A stretch of DNA of 15,615 nucleotides from Alphaproteobacteria bacterium (GTDB lineage Bacteria; Pseudomonadota; Alphaproteobacteria; Paracaedibacterales; CAITNM01): positions 1-15,615 of the forward strand of contig CANMNU010000020.1 of the NCBI GenBank assembly GCA_947499175.1. Direction: 5' to 3'. This document shows, piece by piece, positions 7,561 to 15,615 of the stretch. Both the position numbers and the translations under genes were made by a program. The first letter of the stretch is position 1, and the number at the start of each line of letters is the position of its first letter. A model generated the notes under the pieces. The model saw only the letters and a program-made list of their open reading frames with translations. It had not been told where the DNA came from and searched no databases.

Positions 7561-10025
7561 ATCCTTCCAGGTTTTTTATATACCATCCCGTTGCAACTTC
7601 ATTGTTGATGGTAGCACTTTCATTGGTTGGTATTTTAGGGTATCGTTTGCTGCCTGTTGCAGCGCTTCCTGAAATTGAATATCCAACAATTCGTGTTTCT
7701 ACTTTTTATCCAGGAGCAAGCCCAGAAGTAATGACTTCACTTGTTACAGCCCCTCTTGAAAAACAATTTGGTCAAATGACAGGCCTTGCCCAAATGACAT
7801 CTACTAGTTCATCTGGTGCTTCTTTAATTCATCTTAAATTTAGTTTGGAAACAAACCTTGATATTGCTGAACAAGAGGTGCAGGCAGCAATAAATTCAGC
7901 TTCTAGTTATTTACCAAAAAGTTTGCCCAATCCACCTATTTACAACAAGATAAATCCAGCTGATCCGCCCATTTTAACGCTTGCGTTAACGTTAAAAATA
8001 CTTCCTTTATCAAAAGTTGAAGATTTTGCTGAAACACGTTTTTTACAAAAGTTATCTCAGCTAAATGGCGTGGGATTAGTTAGCATTAGTGGCGGGCAAC
8101 GACCTTCTATCCGAATACAATGTAACCCTAATGCTTTATCTTCCTATGGTCTCACACTTGAAGATGTGCGTACCGCTGTTTCTAATGCTAGCACCAATCA
8201 ACCTAAGGGTAGTTTTGACGGAGATAGACTGTCTTACTCTATTAACTCAAATGATCAGTTACTAAAAAGTGACGATTTTAAATCATTAGTGATCGCATAT
8301 AAAAACAGCTCACCAGTTCGGCTTATCGATGTTGCCAATATTATTGATGACGTAGAAGATGTAAAACAAGCAGCATGGATGAATGATACGCCTGCGGTTA
8401 TTTTAAACGTTAACCGTCAACCTGGCGCTAATGTTATTAAGGTTGTTGATGAGATTAAAGAATTAATTCCTCGGTTAAGCGCATCTCTTCCTTCATCAAT
8501 TGAAGTTACTATTTTAACAGATCGTACAACAACAATTCGGGCATCCATAAAAGATGCTCAATTTGACCTTTGTCTATCAGTTTTGTTAGTTATACTTGTC
8601 GTGTTTCTATTTTTGAAAAAAATTGCTGTAACGTTGATTCCAAGCCTAGTTATTCCTTTATCTTTGGTGGGAACATTTGCGGTTATGTACCTTGCTGGAT
8701 TTAGCTTAAATAACTTAAGTCTTATGGCCCTTACGATTGCAGCTGGATTTGTCGTAGATGATGCTATTGTTGTAGTTGAAAATATTTCCCGTTATATAGA
8801 GGATGGAGAATCGCCCTTAGAAGCTGCTTTAAAAGGTTCTAAGCAAATTGCCTTTACAATTATTTCCCTAACAATTTCATTAATTGCTGTAATGATACCT
8901 TTGTTTTTTATGGGGGATCTTATTGGAAGGCTGTTCCGAGAATTTGCTGTTACGTTGTCGGTTACTATTTTGATCTCTGCTTTCATATCTTTAACATTAA
9001 CGCCGATGCTGTGTTCTCGTTTGTTAACATATGGGCATAATGAATTAGAAAATAAGCATGACGGAATACTTGATAGGATAATTGATGCTTATAAAACGTC
9101 TCTTCGGGTTGTTCTGAATCATCAAACGGCTATGTTGAATATAACGGTAATAACACTTTTCTTAACTGGTATGCTTTTTTATTTTATACCTAAAGGTTTT
9201 TTCCCTGTTCAAGATACAGGTATCATTCAAGGTATTTCTGAAGCCCCACAGTCAATTTCTTTTGAAGAAATGGTTAAACGTCAAAAAGCTTTAACAGAAG
9301 CTGTATTAAAAGAACCTGCTGTTGCTGGTGTTTCTTCTTTTATTGGAATTGATGGTACCAATATTACGCTCAATAGTAGGCGAATTCTTATAAATCTTAA
9401 GCCCTCAGAAGAACGAAATGATATCAGCAAAGTTATTAAGAGTATACAAAACAAAATAGAACATGTTTCAGGAATTACCCTTTACATGCAACCAGTGCAA
9501 GACTTAACAATAAATGACCGCGTTAGTCGTACTGAATATCAATATAGCTTAAACTCTCCCGATCAAAGTGAAATAGAAAAATGGACAGAGCTTTTAATGG
9601 CTAGCCTTAACAGTCAAGCAAAGTTAAAAGATATAGCGAGTGATCAGCAAAGCCATGGGCTTCGCAAAATGGTTAAAATCAACCGCGATTCGGCTTCACG
9701 TTTTGGAATTACACCACAACAAATTGATGATATTTTATATGACGCATTTGGCCAACGCCAAATTTTAACTTTGTACACTCAAGTTAATCAATACCATGTC
9801 GTACTTGAAATTCTTCCAGAACTTCAGCACAGACAAAATGCTTTTAGTAATATCTATCTTAACTCATCAACAGGCGGTTCTGTTCCGTTTAGTTCTTTCA
9901 CTGAAGTGATTGAAGAAAAAGGGCCTTTGGTTATTAATCGTCAAGGGCAATTTCCAGTCTCTACAATTTCATTTAACTTAGATTCCAATACGTCTTTAGG
10001 AGAAGCCGTAACAATTATTAAATAA
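7557..10025 (+). CDS. mdtB: MdtB RND pump subunit, N-terminal 822 residues (truncated by frameshift)
   Basis: RND pump subunits use the proton gradient to export drugs from the periplasm through a trimer. This piece has TM1 (about 11-28), the porter domain, TM2-TM6 with the proton-relay GFVVDDAIVVVEN (D401, D402) and GRLFREFAVTLSV, then TM7 and the second periplasmic loop with YDAFGQRQ. Sequence details such as NISRYIEDGE and SLTISLIAVMIPLFFMGD match MdtB rather than MdtC. It ends at TAA 10023-10025 inside the second periplasmic domain, before TM8. The next frame continues the protein, so TM8-TM12 and the TM10 lysine of the relay are missing here. It starts with ATG inside the mdtA stop. A normal MdtB has about 1040 residues. 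If made, this piece alone should not be an active pump. Confidence 0.9.
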   Translation: MNPSRFFIYHPVATSLLMVALSLVGILGYRLLPVAALPEIEYPTIRVSTFYPGASPEVMTSLVTAPLEKQFGQMTGLAQMTSTSSSGASLIHLKFSLETNLDIAEQEVQAAINSASSYLPKSLPNPPIYNKINPADPPILTLALTLKILPLSKVEDFAETRFLQKLSQLNGVGLVSISGGQRPSIRIQCNPNALSSYGLTLEDVRTAVSNASTNQPKGSFDGDRLSYSINSNDQLLKSDDFKSLVIAYKNSSPVRLIDVANIIDDVEDVKQAAWMNDTPAVILNVNRQPGANVIKVVDEIKELIPRLSASLPSSIEVTILTDRTTTIRASIKDAQFDLCLSVLLVILVVFLFLKKIAVTLIPSLVIPLSLVGTFAVMYLAGFSLNNLSLMALTIAAGFVVDDAIVVVENISRYIEDGESPLEAALKGSKQIAFTIISLTISLIAVMIPLFFMGDLIGRLFREFAVTLSVTILISAFISLTLTPMLCSRLLTYGHNELENKHDGILDRIIDAYKTSLRVVLNHQTAMLNITVITLFLTGMLFYFIPKGFFPVQDTGIIQGISEAPQSISFEEMVKRQKALTEAVLKEPAVAGVSSFIGIDGTNITLNSRRILINLKPSEERNDISKVIKSIQNKIEHVSGITLYMQPVQDLTINDRVSRTEYQYSLNSPDQSEIEKWTELLMASLNSQAKLKDIASDQQSHGLRKMVKINRDSASRFGITPQQIDDILYDAFGQRQILTLYTQVNQYHVVLEILPELQHRQNAFSNIYLNSSTGGSVPFSSFTEVIEEKGPLVINRQGQFPVSTISFNLDSNTSLGEAVTIIK

Positions 10026-10033
10026 GACAAAAC

Positions 10034-10047
10034 AGGATATTGGGATG
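10034..10047 (+). promoter_or_regulatory. Ribosome-binding site and start for the C-terminal mdtB piece
   Basis: AGGA at 10034-10037 lies seven bases before the ATG at 10045 and 8 bases after the TAA that ends the first piece. This is a better placed site than those of mdtA, mdtB or mdtC, so re-initiation after the premature stop is physically possible. The bases were probably ordinary coding sequence (KQDIGM) before the frameshift. Confidence 0.4.
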
Positions 10048-10659
10048 CCGGCCAGTATTCAAGCGCAGTTTGAAGGCACAGCAAAAATCTTTCAAAATTC
10101 CTTAAGCAATGAGGGGTGGCTAATTGTTGCAGCTATCGTTGTTGTTTATATTGTTTTAGGTATTTTGTATGAAAGCTACATTCACCCTATTACAATTTTA
10201 TCAACACTTCCATCTGCAGGTATTGGGGCATTGCTTGCTCTTTTGCTAACAGATAACGAGCTAAGCATTATAGCCATTATTGGTATTATTTTATTGATTG
10301 GTATTGTTAAAAAAAATGCCATTATGATTATTGATTTTGCCCTTGATCAACAACGCACACTTGGAAAAAGTTCAGAAGAAGCCATTTATGAAGCTTGTAT
10401 TTTACGCTTTCGTCCAATATTGATGACAACAATGGCTGCTCTTTTGGGTGCTGTGCCGCTAGCATTTAGTTCAGGAATTGGATCTGAACTGCGCAAACCT
10501 ATTGGAATTACTCTTATTGGTGGCTTGATACTAAGCCAGCTATTAACCCTTTATACAACACCGGTTATTTATTTAGCGTTTGATAGGCTGTCCCTGTATA
10601 TAAAGAATTTTTTCAATAAGTCTATTAATAAAAATGATTTGATTGTAGATATAGCGTGA
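10045..10659 (+). CDS. mdtB: MdtB RND pump subunit, C-terminal 204 residues (separated by frameshift)
   Basis: This frame continues MdtB from the end of the second porter domain (MPASIQAQFEGTAKIF) through TM8 (LIVAAIVVVYIVLGILYES), TM9, and TM10 with the relay lysine in GIVKKNAIMIIDFAL (K90 here, equivalent to AcrB K940). It goes on through the FRPILMTTMAALLGAVPLA segment to TM11 and TM12. It lies in a different frame from the first piece, 19 bases after its stop. If translated separately it would need its N-terminus in the periplasm without the preceding helices, so function is doubtful. Its TGA overlaps the GTG start of mdtC, keeping that gene coupled to translation of this segment. An A8 run at 10309-10316 codes for the two lysines of VKKN and stays in frame. 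Confidence 0.85.
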   Translation: MPASIQAQFEGTAKIFQNSLSNEGWLIVAAIVVVYIVLGILYESYIHPITILSTLPSAGIGALLALLLTDNELSIIAIIGIILLIGIVKKNAIMIIDFALDQQRTLGKSSEEAIYEACILRFRPILMTTMAALLGAVPLAFSSGIGSELRKPIGITLIGGLILSQLLTLYTTPVIYLAFDRLSLYIKNFFNKSINKNDLIVDIA

Positions 10660-13600
10660 AATTTTTACTTGTATTTATAAAAAGGCCCATAGGAACCACA
10701 TTGTTGGCTGTGGCAATTGCTCTTTCTGGTATTATTGCCTATGGGTTAATGCCAGTTTCTCCGTTACCGCAGATTGAATTTCCGACCATAAATGTTCAAG
10801 GGGTTTTACCGGGCGCAAGCCCTGAAATTATGGCAACTTCTGTGGCTACTCCATTAGAACGTCAATTAGGGCTTATTTCAGGAGTCACAGAAATGACTTC
10901 TGCAAGTAATCTTGGTGTAACAAGTATTACTATACAGTTTGATCTAGATCGAGATATTAATGGCGCTGCCAAAGATGTGCAAGCGGCAATTATAGCTGCA
11001 GCAAGTCAGTTACCTACTGATTTACCAAGTTCTCCAACTTATCGCATTGTTAACCCTGCTGATCCCCCCATTATGATCATTGCATTGACATCAACATTGT
11101 CATCAACTGGCGAAATGTATGATGCTGCTTCAACAATTTTGCAGCAAAAAATATCACAGATTGATGGTGTGGGACAAGTTATGGTAGCTGGTAGTTCTCT
11201 CCCTGCTGTTCGTATTGATTTAAATCTCATGAGCATTAATAAGTATGGCCTTAGTTCCCAGGATGTTAGAACTATGATACAAAACTCAAATGTAACTTCT
11301 CCCAAAGGTCAGGTAAGCAATGGAAATACTTGTTTTGAAATTTTAACATCTAGCCAGCTTTTTAATGCTAATGACTATAAACCATTAATTGTTACTTACC
11401 GAAATGGTGCTGCTGTTCGGTTACCAGATGTAGCCGATGTCTATGATTCAACTGAAGACTTACGAAACGCTGGGCTCTCAAATGGTAAGCCTGCCGTATT
11501 GTTGGTTGTTTATAAAAGACCTGGATCTAATATTATTGATGCAGTTGATGCCATCAAAAACTCTTTGGATTATCTAAAGCTAACTATACCCGCTTGTATT
11601 GATATGAACATTGCTATGGATCGCACAACCACAATTCGTGCTTCCTTGCATGAGGTGAAAATTACACTCGTGCTTGCGATTTTGCTTGTAATTTTTGTTA
11701 TTTATAGATTTTTAGGAAATTTCCGGGCTGCGTTAGTACCAAGTATTGCGGTACCACTTTCCCTATTGGGCACCTTTGGAATTATGTACCTTTTAGGCTA
11801 TAGCCTGGATAATTTGTCACTTATGGCATTAACCATTGCAACTGGGTTTGTTGTTGATGATGCGGTGGTAGTGGTTGAAAACATTTCCAGGCATATTGAG
11901 TCAGGAAAAAGTGCTATGCAAGCAGCAATTGACGGAACGACAGAGGTTGCTTTTACGGTTGTTTCAATGAGCATGTCTTTGATTGCTGTCTTTATTCCCC
12001 TTCTTTTAATGAATGGAATTGTCGGAAGACTTTTTAGAGAGTTTGCGATTTCATTATCGATTTCAATATTGGTTTCAATGTTTGTGTCATTAACAATAAC
12101 TCCTATGATATCAGCATATTTACTTTCAGGAAAAAAACATAATCACGAAAAAAATTCTTTTAACCTAATGTTGGCTTTAAAAAGAAAGTATAAAAAAAAT
12201 CTTGCTTGGGTATTGCGCCATCCACTTTTAATGCTTGTAGCTACTGTATGTACTATAATGCTCAACGTATTTTTGTTTTTGGCTATACCTAAAGGGTTTT
12301 TCCCCCAGCAAGATACCGGTCGAATTTCAGGGACCATTCAAGCACAGCAAGATATTTCCTTTCCTATGCTAAAAGAGAAACTCTCTTCATTTATGGATAT
12401 TATTAAAGATGATCCGGGAGTAGAAGATGTCACCGGTTTTATTGGTGGTACATCTTCATCAACAAGTAATTCTGGAAGAGTTTTTATTAGTCTAAAAGCT
12501 TTAGAAGAACGTAAGCACCAATCTGCGGATGAAATTATTGGAAGGTTGCGTAAAAAATTTGCTGTGATTCCAGGGGCTACTTTGTACCTGCGTGCAGCAC
12601 AAGATGTTGTGGTTGGAGGTCGCCGTACTAATGGAGATTTTCAATATACCTTATCAGCCTATGACCTTGAAACCCTTAACACATGGACACCACTGCTTTT
12701 AAAAGAGTTTGCAAAAGTACCAGGAGTTGTTGACGCTAATAGTGATCAACTAAACAATGGAAGGGAAGTTTTTACGAATATTGATAGGGATACCGCAGCG
12801 CGCTTAGGAATATCCGTAACAGCTATTGACAATGTTTTGTATAATGCTTTTGGCCAACGCCAAGTATCAACCACATATACACCAATGAACCAGTACCATG
12901 TTGTCATGGGAGTGCCACCCAAAATGTGGGAAAGACCAGAAATTCTCAATTTATTTTATGTAAACTCTAACAATGGTCAACAAATTCCTTTATCTACTTT
13001 TTCTAGCTTTTACCAGAGATCAACTCTTCTAGTTGTAAACCATCAAGAGCAACTCCCTGCAGCAACCATTTCATTTAATTTGCTGCCTGGTTTTTCCTTA
13101 GGATATGCTATTGATAAAATGAAGGCCGTAATTAGCAATATAGGTCTTCCCATAGAACATATTAAGGGATCTTTCCAAGGTACAGCTCAAGAATTTCAAC
13201 GTTCTTTAGCAGAAGAACCCTATTTGATTTTAGCAGCAATCCTCACCGTTTATATTGTACTTGGAATGCTGTATGAAAGCACAATTCACCCATTAACAAT
13301 TTTATCTACTCTACCATCAGCAGGGGTTGGGGCATTTTTAGCTTTGATTTTAACGGGTGGAGAATTAAATGTTATTGCCTTGATTGGTATTTTACTATTG
13401 ATTGGCATTGTAAAGAAGAATGCCATTATGATTATTAATTTTGCGTTAAACATTCAAAGAACCCAAAATAAATCCCCAACAATAGCTGTATACGAAGCAT
13501 GTATATCACGGTTTCGCCCCATCATGATGACCACCATGACAGCATTATTAAGTGCCCTGCCATTAGCTCTTAGCAATGGAGTTGGATATGAATTTAGAAA

Positions 13601-13748
13601 ACCATTAGGCATTTCAATTATTGGTGGGCTAATTGTTAGCCAAATCATGACCATTTATACAACTCCAGTTATATATCTAATGTTTGAGCGTTTAGCGCGT
13701 CAGCTTAAATATCTACAATTATCAGGATTTACCAATAAGTTTGATTAG
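10656..13748 (+). CDS. mdtC: RND efflux pump subunit, MdtC/MuxC type
   Basis: MdtC is the second RND subunit of the MdtB2C heterotrimer. The full 1030 residues are intact: TM1 at about 10-28, a first porter loop, TM2-TM6 with GFVVDDAVVVVEN (D401/D402), TM7, a second porter loop containing VVVGGRRTNGDFQYTL and NAFGQRQVSTTY, TM8 and TM10 with GIVKKNAIMIINFAL (relay K921), then FRPIMMTTMTALLSALPLA and TM11-12. NISRHIESGK and VVSMSMSLIAVFIPLLLM match MdtC rather than MdtB. The start is GTG overlapping the upstream TGA, with no independent strong ribosome-binding site, so it depends on translation through the mdtB 3' end. If mdtB is broken, MdtC might work only as a homotrimer, which E. coli data suggest is a poor pump. 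Confidence 0.96.
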   Translation: MKFLLVFIKRPIGTTLLAVAIALSGIIAYGLMPVSPLPQIEFPTINVQGVLPGASPEIMATSVATPLERQLGLISGVTEMTSASNLGVTSITIQFDLDRDINGAAKDVQAAIIAAASQLPTDLPSSPTYRIVNPADPPIMIIALTSTLSSTGEMYDAASTILQQKISQIDGVGQVMVAGSSLPAVRIDLNLMSINKYGLSSQDVRTMIQNSNVTSPKGQVSNGNTCFEILTSSQLFNANDYKPLIVTYRNGAAVRLPDVADVYDSTEDLRNAGLSNGKPAVLLVVYKRPGSNIIDAVDAIKNSLDYLKLTIPACIDMNIAMDRTTTIRASLHEVKITLVLAILLVIFVIYRFLGNFRAALVPSIAVPLSLLGTFGIMYLLGYSLDNLSLMALTIATGFVVDDAVVVVENISRHIESGKSAMQAAIDGTTEVAFTVVSMSMSLIAVFIPLLLMNGIVGRLFREFAISLSISILVSMFVSLTITPMISAYLLSGKKHNHEKNSFNLMLALKRKYKKNLAWVLRHPLLMLVATVCTIMLNVFLFLAIPKGFFPQQDTGRISGTIQAQQDISFPMLKEKLSSFMDIIKDDPGVEDVTGFIGGTSSSTSNSGRVFISLKALEERKHQSADEIIGRLRKKFAVIPGATLYLRAAQDVVVGGRRTNGDFQYTLSAYDLETLNTWTPLLLKEFAKVPGVVDANSDQLNNGREVFTNIDRDTAARLGISVTAIDNVLYNAFGQRQVSTTYTPMNQYHVVMGVPPKMWERPEILNLFYVNSNNGQQIPLSTFSSFYQRSTLLVVNHQEQLPAATISFNLLPGFSLGYAIDKMKAVISNIGLPIEHIKGSFQGTAQEFQRSLAEEPYLILAAILTVYIVLGMLYESTIHPLTILSTLPSAGVGAFLALILTGGELNVIALIGILLLIGIVKKNAIMIINFALNIQRTQNKSPTIAVYEACISRFRPIMMTTMTALLSALPLALSNGVGYEFRKPLGISIIGGLIVSQIMTIYTTPVIYLMFERLARQLKYLQLSGFTNKFD

Positions 13749-13845
13749 ATTCATTAAACTTTTATTAATCAAAAAAACATAAACTAATCATAAGGGATAA
13801 TAGCACAAATATTTTCCGTTAAAAAAGTTAGCTGATTAGGGTTTG

Positions 13846-15279
13846 ATGAAGTTATTTTCCTACATTCATAAAAAATGTCCTAGTAACCCTATTCGTGTTT
13901 GGTTATTAGGTTTTTTATTAAGTGGCTGTAATGTAGGGCCTGATTACGTACCCCCTAAAGTTAATATGCCCGCTAGTTATAAAGAAATTTCTGATCAATG
14001 GAAAATAGCTGAACCGTGTGATGAAATTGATCGCGGCGAGTGGTGGAAAGTGTTTGGTGATGAAAGACTTAACAGTCTTATGGAAAAACTAAATATTTTC
14101 AACCAAGACATTGCGGTCGCAAAAGCCCAATATAGACAAGCCATTGCTTTAATTGGGCAAGCAAGTTCCGCCTATGCCCCCCAAATTAATGGTTCAGTTT
14201 CTTTATCAAAACAAAGTTCAGTAACTACTCCGTCTAATCAAAAGAGTAGTGCTGTTACAAACGCCACAGCATCGGCAAGTGTTTCCTGGGATCCTGATTT
14301 ATGGGGAGCTGTAAGTCATACAGTTGCTGCAAATGAAGCAAATGCAGAGGCTTCGTGCGCGCAATTAGCTTTGGTAAAACTTTCTATGCAGGCATCAATG
14401 GCACAATACTATTTTCAGTTGTGTGCATTAGATAATCTTCAAAAAATACTAGATAATAATGTTGAGTCCTACGGAAAATTATTAAAAATTACTGAAGATC
14501 GTTATAACGTTGGGGTATCGTCTGTACTAAATATTGTTACTGTAAAAAGCCAACTTGAAGCAGCAGAAGTTATTGCTATAGATAACGGAGTGTTAAGAGC
14601 ACAATATGAACATGCAATAGCTGTATTGATTGGTATGCCTGTTTGTGAATTTTCAATTACGCCTCAACAAGTTGATTTAATTCCGCCTTCAATTCCTATT
14701 TATCTTCCATCAGATTTACTTGAACGTCGCCCTGATATTGCACAAGCCGAAAGACAAATGGCTGCAGAAAATGAACAAATAGGTGTAGTAACTGCAGCAT
14801 TTTTCCCAACTTTTTCCCTTGGTGCTTCAAAAGGAATAGCAGCCACAAGTTTAGGGCAATTGTTATCAGCTCCCGTATATATATGGTCTTTGGGACCTCA
14901 GCTAGCTGCAAATTTCTTTGATGGGGGGTTGCTAAGGTCTGAAAAAGAGGAAGCTATTGCTAAATATGATCAAAGCGTTGCTTCGTACCGAAAAACTACT
15001 TTGGTAGCCTTTCAAGACGTTGAAGATAATTTAGTTTCCTTACGCCTACTAGATACAGAAGTAAAAAAACAAAATGAAGCAGTTATAAGTGCTCAAACTC
15101 AACTGCAGCTAGTTAAAGATGAGTATATTTCAGGAACTGCAGCATTATCTGACGTTATAACCGCACAAATTAATGCATATGCCACACAAAATATGCTTAA
15201 TGCGATTGAAGGACGGCGTATGGTTGCTTCAGTAGGCTTAATTAAAGCACTAGGGGGTGGTTGGGGCGGTGTTGCATAA
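13846..15279 (+). CDS. NodT-family outer-membrane efflux channel lipoprotein (OpmB-like)
   Basis: This 477-residue protein is the likely exit duct of the MdtABC system. A basic start and hydrophobic stretch (residues 16-27) end in the lipobox LLSGC, so C28 should be lipidated after signal peptidase II cleavage. CNVGPDYVPP after it is typical of NodT/OprM-type channels. Two outer-membrane efflux repeats follow: one with WWKVFGDERLNSLM and DPDLWG, the other with LLERRPDIAQAERQMAAENEQIG and FFPTFSL. The length fits the family (about 460-490). The ATG at 13846 has AGGG four bases upstream; a TTG one codon earlier is less likely. It lies 97 bases after mdtC on the same strand, with only a poor promoter candidate (GATAAT at 13796, no good -35), so cotranscription with mdtABC is likely. 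The gene order equals muxABC-opmB of Pseudomonas. Confidence 0.94.
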   Translation: MKLFSYIHKKCPSNPIRVWLLGFLLSGCNVGPDYVPPKVNMPASYKEISDQWKIAEPCDEIDRGEWWKVFGDERLNSLMEKLNIFNQDIAVAKAQYRQAIALIGQASSAYAPQINGSVSLSKQSSVTTPSNQKSSAVTNATASASVSWDPDLWGAVSHTVAANEANAEASCAQLALVKLSMQASMAQYYFQLCALDNLQKILDNNVESYGKLLKITEDRYNVGVSSVLNIVTVKSQLEAAEVIAIDNGVLRAQYEHAIAVLIGMPVCEFSITPQQVDLIPPSIPIYLPSDLLERRPDIAQAERQMAAENEQIGVVTAAFFPTFSLGASKGIAATSLGQLLSAPVYIWSLGPQLAANFFDGGLLRSEKEEAIAKYDQSVASYRKTTLVAFQDVEDNLVSLRLLDTEVKKQNEAVISAQTQLQLVKDEYISGTAALSDVITAQINAYATQNMLNAIEGRRMVASVGLIKALGGGWGGVA

Positions 15280-15296
15280 TTTCTTCTTCCTTTCGT

Positions 15297-15455
15297 TTAA
15301 GCTTTGTATTTTTCGTTAGATTCTCTCGTTTTAAATGCTACCTGTGTTAAGTTAGTAATTAATGAGCTCTTGCGAGCTGCCCTGTAACACTTTTGGTGCG
15401 TCAGGGCTGCCAGTGGATGATGATATGCATTTGTAAAATATTGACAGTATTTCAT
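15297..15455 (-). CDS. Possible 52-residue hypothetical protein or gene remnant
   Basis: From an ATG at 15455 the minus strand reads 52 codons to TAA at 15297. The product starts MKYCQYFTNAYHHPL and is rich in Lys, Arg, Tyr and Cys. I do not recognise a family, and it has no signal peptide, membrane segment or domain. Upstream, a different frame on the same strand is open from 15567 to 15460 without an ATG and contains FDNIAKEMPC. The two frames meet near 15460-15475, so they could be halves of one longer, frameshifted remnant. No Shine-Dalgarno sequence is evident. It may be non-coding sequence that forms hairpins. Confidence 0.2.
   Translation of the reverse strand: MKYCQYFTNAYHHPLAALTHQKCYRAARKSSLITNLTQVAFKTRESNEKYKA
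15365..15407. repeat. Two directly adjacent hairpins (inverted repeats)
   Basis: AGCTC-TTGC-GAGCT (15365-15378) is a perfect 5-base stem with a 4-base loop. It abuts GCCCTG (15379-15384) paired with CAGGGC (15402-15407), inside which CAC (15388-15390) pairs with GTG (15396-15398) around a TTTTG loop. No T-tract follows on either strand, so this is not a classical terminator. The higher GC content than its surroundings suggests an inserted or conserved repeat unit. Confidence 0.4.
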
Positions 15456-15615
15456 AAATTCACCAACACGGCATCTCCTTGGCTATATTGTCAAATACAG
15501 CTGGAGATCTTATATCTTTAAGCTGTGTTATAAAGAATAAACAGTTGGCTTGAGGAGATCTTGATCGTTAGGATCGAACTGAGAAAAAGCAGCTGTTTTG
15601 TAGAGTAGGATTAGC

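Larger units (their letters stand above)
7557..10659 (+). pseudogene. mdtB: mdtB as a whole, disrupted by a single-base insertion
   Basis: The two mdtB pieces join without gap or overlap if one A of ATTATTAAATAAGAC (around 10020-10022) is removed. The frame then reads VTIINKTKQDIGMPASI and the total is 1033 residues, the normal MdtB length, and it lines up with the equivalent stretch of the neighbouring MdtC. No other stop or frame change is seen. Either the gene was inactivated recently, or the base is an assembly error, or the ribosome shifts or restarts. Coding character is otherwise undegraded. Confidence 0.8.
15280..15615 (+). other. 336-base right-end region without a convincing gene
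   Basis: I see no recognised protein or RNA gene. The left part after the channel gene is AT-rich, with no hairpin plus T-tract that would make a good terminator. From about 15364 to 15416 the sequence turns distinctly GC-richer and forms two abutting hairpins. ATCTCC (15473-15478) and GGAGAT (15503-15508) form a distant inverted repeat, and GGAGATCTT occurs twice (15503-15511 and 15554-15562). TTGACA at 15441-15446 is a perfect -35 but has no -10 at the right distance. A minus-strand ORF of 52 codons is described separately. The mixture resembles a decayed mobile or dispersed repeat. Confidence 0.4.

Noticed and set aside
10020..10030. Programmed +1 ribosomal frameshift at AAA-TAA in mdtB
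   Set aside because: The site lacks a known slippery sequence (compare CTT-TGA of prfB), a stimulatory Shine-Dalgarno or a pseudoknot, and lysyl-tRNA would re-pair poorly on AAT; a mutation or error is simpler.
13740..13773. Inverted repeat TTTGATTA/TAATCAAA after mdtC as a terminator
   Set aside because: The stem is purely AT-rich, the loop is 18 bases and no T-tract follows on the plus strand, so it is unlikely to end transcription before the channel gene.
15410..15615. CsrB/RsmZ-like small RNA, because five GGA motifs occur
   Set aside because: Five GGA in about 200 bases is only modestly above chance, most are not in hairpin loops, and no matching promoter and terminator pair is visible.
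1..15615. CRISPR array, tRNA, rRNA, complete insertion sequence or defence island
   Set aside because: No regularly spaced repeats, cloverleaf, rRNA-like stretch or transposase was found; the SNF2 protein has housekeeping neighbours rather than defence genes.

Overview
The window looks like a chromosomal segment of an AT-rich gammaproteobacterium. The A+T bias is obvious by eye. Its HisS, YgfZ, CsrA and MdtABC-type proteins are clearly proteobacterial. A Legionellales-like host would fit (low GC, csrA paralogues scattered among accessory genes), but this is inference: no rRNA or other taxonomic marker is present.

The left third (1-5452) is read entirely on the minus strand as a tight housekeeping cluster. 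In transcription order it holds a possible 35-codon ORF, hisS (histidyl-tRNA synthetase), a small zinc-finger (zf-CHCC, NDUFS6-like) gene in the hisS/ygfZ gap, ygfZ (folate-binding Fe-S repair protein) and a very large SNF2-family ATPase that runs off the left edge. The zinc-finger gene overlaps both hisS and ygfZ. A sigma70-like promoter for the cluster lies at 5488-5516.

The rest is read on the plus strand. A csrA paralogue (5627-5869) diverges from the hisS cluster. A 332-base gap with hairpins and a possible promoter follows. Then comes a complete tripartite efflux locus of the MdtABC/MuxABC type: an adaptor (mdtA), two RND pump subunits (mdtB, mdtC) and an outer-membrane channel lipoprotein. 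mdtA/mdtB overlap as ATGA and the mdtB C-terminal piece/mdtC overlap as GTGA, as expected for translationally coupled pump subunits. The order adaptor, RND, RND, channel lipoprotein is that of Pseudomonas muxABC-opmB. No dedicated regulator is present; csrA is the only regulatory gene nearby.

The main irregularity is in mdtB. One extra A near 10020-10022 shifts the frame and splits it into an 822-residue N-terminal piece and a 204-residue C-terminal piece; deleting one base restores a 1033-residue protein. The second oddity is a cytoplasmic extension on MdtA made of four 13-residue tandem repeats. The last 336 bases hold no convincing gene, but have two abutting hairpins, a short direct repeat and a possible 52-residue minus-strand ORF. 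I found no convincing undescribed multi-gene system: most of the window is recognisable housekeeping and efflux biology.
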